A stretch of DNA of 15,470 nucleotides. It comes from JAJPXC01 sp964520525 (lineage in GTDB: Bacteria; Bacteroidota; Bacteroidia; Bacteroidales; Muribaculaceae). The stretch covers positions 1 through 15,470 of the forward strand of contig CAZFNR010000031.1 of NCBI GenBank assembly GCA_964520525.1, read 5' to 3'. The translations under genes were made by a program, and so were the position numbers. The notes below the pieces were generated by a model. It searched no databases and was not told where the DNA came from. It saw nothing but the letters and a program-made list of their open reading frames with translations. Below are positions 14,105 to 15,470 of the stretch, one piece after another (the first letter of the stretch is position 1; every line of letters begins with the position of its first letter).

Positions 14105-15253
14105 ATGACTAATTTCGTTACAGAAGAGCTGAGCCAAAACCATACACCCTTTTATTATTATGATTTAGATTTGCTTAGGTCCACGTTAAATGCGATTAAA
14201 CTGAGTGTGCGGAATCAACAATACAAAGTGCATTATGCCGTAAAAGCCAATTCCAATCCGATAATACTGAAAGAGATTTCAGCGGCGGGGTTCGGGGCCG
14301 ATTGCGTGAGTGGCGGTGAAATAAACGCAGCCCTCTATGCCGGATTTCCGGCGGATGGAATTGTATATGCCGGGGTAGGGAAGAGCGATGAAGAAATAGA
14401 ACTCGGACTTAACAAAAACATCGGATGCTTTAATGTTGAGTCGGTTGAAGAGTTGGAAATCATTAATCAGATAGCGATATCATGTGGTAAAGTCGCCAAC
14501 GTGGCATTGAGGGTAAATCCCGATATAGACGCCCATACCCACGAGTATATCACAACCGGCTTGGCGGAGAATAAATTTGGAATAGCGATTGAATCTCTTG
14601 ACCATGTCGTAGAAACTGCTATAGCACTTGAAAATATTGCATTAACCGGGCTGCACTTCCATATCGGTTCCCAAATTACAATCTTAGAGCCGTTCAAACT
14701 ACTGTGTGAAAAAATTAACGCCTTAACACAAAAGTATTCCTCAAAAGGGATATTTTTTAAAATTATAAATGTTGGTGGAGGGCTTGGAATCGATTATGAC
14801 GACCCCGACAAGAATCCTATACCTGATTTTAAATCTTATTTTGGAGTGTTTGCTGAAAATCTGACTCTCAGTCCCGAGCAGGAATTGCATTTTGAGCTTG
14901 GCCGTTCGGTGGTGGCTCAATGCGGGTCGCTTATCACAAAGGTGCTGTATGTGAAGCACGGCCTATCAAAGCAGTTTGCTATCGTTGATGCCGGATTTAC
15001 CGACCTAATCCGCCCGGCTCTTTATGGGGCGCACCACGTCATTCAAAATATCACAAGCGATGGCCCTATTGAAACATACGACGTTGTCGGGCCGATTTGT
15101 GAATCATCGGACTGCTTCGGCAAAAATGAGAAGCTGCCATTGACGCACCGCGGCGACATTCTGGCTCTAAGGTCCGCGGGGGCATATGGAGAAGTCATGG
15201 CCTCGCAATATAACTGCCGACGATTGCCGACGGTTGTTTTCTCGGCTTATTAA
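14105..15253 (+). CDS. lysA: Diaminopimelate decarboxylase
   Basis: This 382-residue PLP enzyme of the alanine racemase fold III family removes CO2 from meso-diaminopimelate to make lysine in the cytoplasm. HYAVKANSNP (43-52) holds the PLP lysine, Lys47. HFHIGSQI (184-191) and GGGLGID (224-230) bind cofactor phosphate. ELGRSVVAQCG (264-274) replaces the common EPGR with ELGR. GPICESSDCFG (329-339) carries the catalytic cysteine contributed across the dimer (Cys332). GAYGEVMASQYN (359-370) is the C-terminal signature. Length is near normal, and the protein ends shortly after the last motif. With lysC upstream this gives the first and last steps of lysine synthesis. A strong terminator lies 37 bases downstream. 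The ATG at 14105 gives a normal N-terminus starting just before the TIM barrel. Confidence 0.96.
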   Translation: MTNFVTEELSQNHTPFYYYDLDLLRSTLNAIKLSVRNQQYKVHYAVKANSNPIILKEISAAGFGADCVSGGEINAALYAGFPADGIVYAGVGKSDEEIELGLNKNIGCFNVESVEELEIINQIAISCGKVANVALRVNPDIDAHTHEYITTGLAENKFGIAIESLDHVVETAIALENIALTGLHFHIGSQITILEPFKLLCEKINALTQKYSSKGIFFKIINVGGGLGIDYDDPDKNPIPDFKSYFGVFAENLTLSPEQELHFELGRSVVAQCGSLITKVLYVKHGLSKQFAIVDAGFTDLIRPALYGAHHVIQNITSDGPIETYDVVGPICESSDCFGKNEKLPLTHRGDILALRSAGAYGEVMASQYNCRRLPTVVFSAY

Positions 15254-15290
15254 AGTGAAGACTCTGCTGATATAGAAAAGAATCAAAATG

Positions 15291-15332
15291 AAGTGACCTC
15301 TGTCTAAAGCGAGAGAGGTCATTTTATTTGTT
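15291..15332 (+). terminator. Rho-independent terminator of lysA
   Basis: An 11-bp stem (15291-15301 with 15314-15324, one G-T wobble) encloses a 12-base loop and runs into ATTTTATTTGTTT. It ends the lysC-lysA region. Its T-tract overlaps the -33 element of the next promoter. Confidence 0.85.
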
Positions 15333-15358
15333 TAAAACATAAATATGCTTTAATTTTG
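15327..15358 (+). promoter_or_regulatory. Near-perfect Bacteroidetes promoter at the right edge
   Basis: TTTG (15327-15330), a 20-base spacer and TAATTTTG (15351-15358) match the full TTTG/TAnnTTTG consensus. This is the best promoter match in the window. No start codon with a usable ORF follows within the remaining 112 bases. Confidence 0.75.
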
Positions 15359-15361
15359 CAG

Positions 15362-15425
15362 TCGCAGGCCGCAAGCAGAGGCCCGGTCACGGGGCAAAGC
15401 GGGCGGGTCTGCGATAAATATTTTT
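15362..15425 (+). ncRNA. Candidate structured small RNA or 5' leader
   Basis: Right at the expected transcription start, a GC-rich block can fold into a closed element. A 9-bp stem pairs 15362-15370 with 15406-15414 (one G-T wobble) and encloses an inner hairpin (CCCG at 15382-15385, loop GTCA, CGGG at 15390-15393). ATAAATATTTTT follows the stem, like a terminator T-tract, which would end an RNA of about 60-65 bases. The tract is distinctly richer in G and C than its flanks and has no ORF. I cannot match it to a known RNA family: it lacks tmRNA, SRP, RNase P and 6S landmarks that I know. It could equally be the structured leader of a gene beyond the window. A second small hairpin (15430-15434 with 15442-15446) follows. 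Confidence 0.4.
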
Positions 15426-15470
15426 GAAAAGCGTTTACTTGACGCTCTTTCTTGACGCATAGAAATCTGG

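Noticed and set aside
15359..15470. tmRNA, SRP RNA, 6S RNA or tRNA at the right edge
   Set aside because: None of the family landmarks I know is present (for example the SRP GGAA-loop core, tmRNA tag reading frame or tRNA T-loop), so it is left as an unnamed candidate.

Overview
The window looks like chromosomal DNA from a Bacteroidales bacterium, possibly the Muribaculaceae (S24-7) lineage. Evidence: promoters resemble the Bacteroidetes TTTG-N20-TAnnTTTG type; no clear Shine-Dalgarno sites precede the genes; a BspA-type leucine-rich-repeat surface protein has a Bacteroidetes-like C-terminus; a DUF4296 lipoprotein is present; and isoleucyl-tRNA synthetase is the long type-2 form. Base composition is moderate. 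The family-level assignment is inference. All real genes are on the + strand, and there are no tRNA, rRNA, CRISPR or transposase genes.

Layout. 1-1555: 3' part of a BspA-like LRR surface protein, followed by a good hairpin terminator (1580-1617). 1743-5320: a cell-wall-like group of an alpha/beta hydrolase, a membrane-anchored MurF-like Mur ligase and a D-Ala-D-Ala ligase. 5421-11144: a housekeeping operon of ileS (type 2, with a swapped HIGH signature, GIHH), a zinc-finger-degenerate DksA/TraR protein, lspA, a DUF4296 lipoprotein and an unrecognised 106-residue protein. 11242-12518: bifunctional hisIE with an FtsE-type ATPase just behind it. 12626-15253: lysC (aspartate kinase) and lysA (diaminopimelate decarboxylase), the first and last enzymes of lysine/diaminopimelate synthesis. 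15291-15332: terminator. 15327-15470: a near-perfect promoter driving a GC-rich, strongly folding, ORF-free tract that is a candidate small RNA or leader.

How they fit together: peptidoglycan supply recurs (Mur ligase, Ddl, and the diaminopimelate route through lysC and lysA). The ileS operon joins translation, transcriptional control and lipoprotein maturation, with a lipoprotein gene directly after its signal peptidase. Four promoters share the same geometry, an exact 20-base gap between a TTG-like -33 element and a TAnnTTTG -7 element. The regulatory region of lysC is the most structured: a perfect 8-bp inverted repeat covers the -7 element, and an 11-codon upstream ORF ends by overlapping the lysC start codon.

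Most of the window is ordinary core genome. The items most worth a second look are the swapped-signature IleRS, the hydrolase/MurF-like/Ddl module, the lysC control region and the candidate RNA at the right edge.
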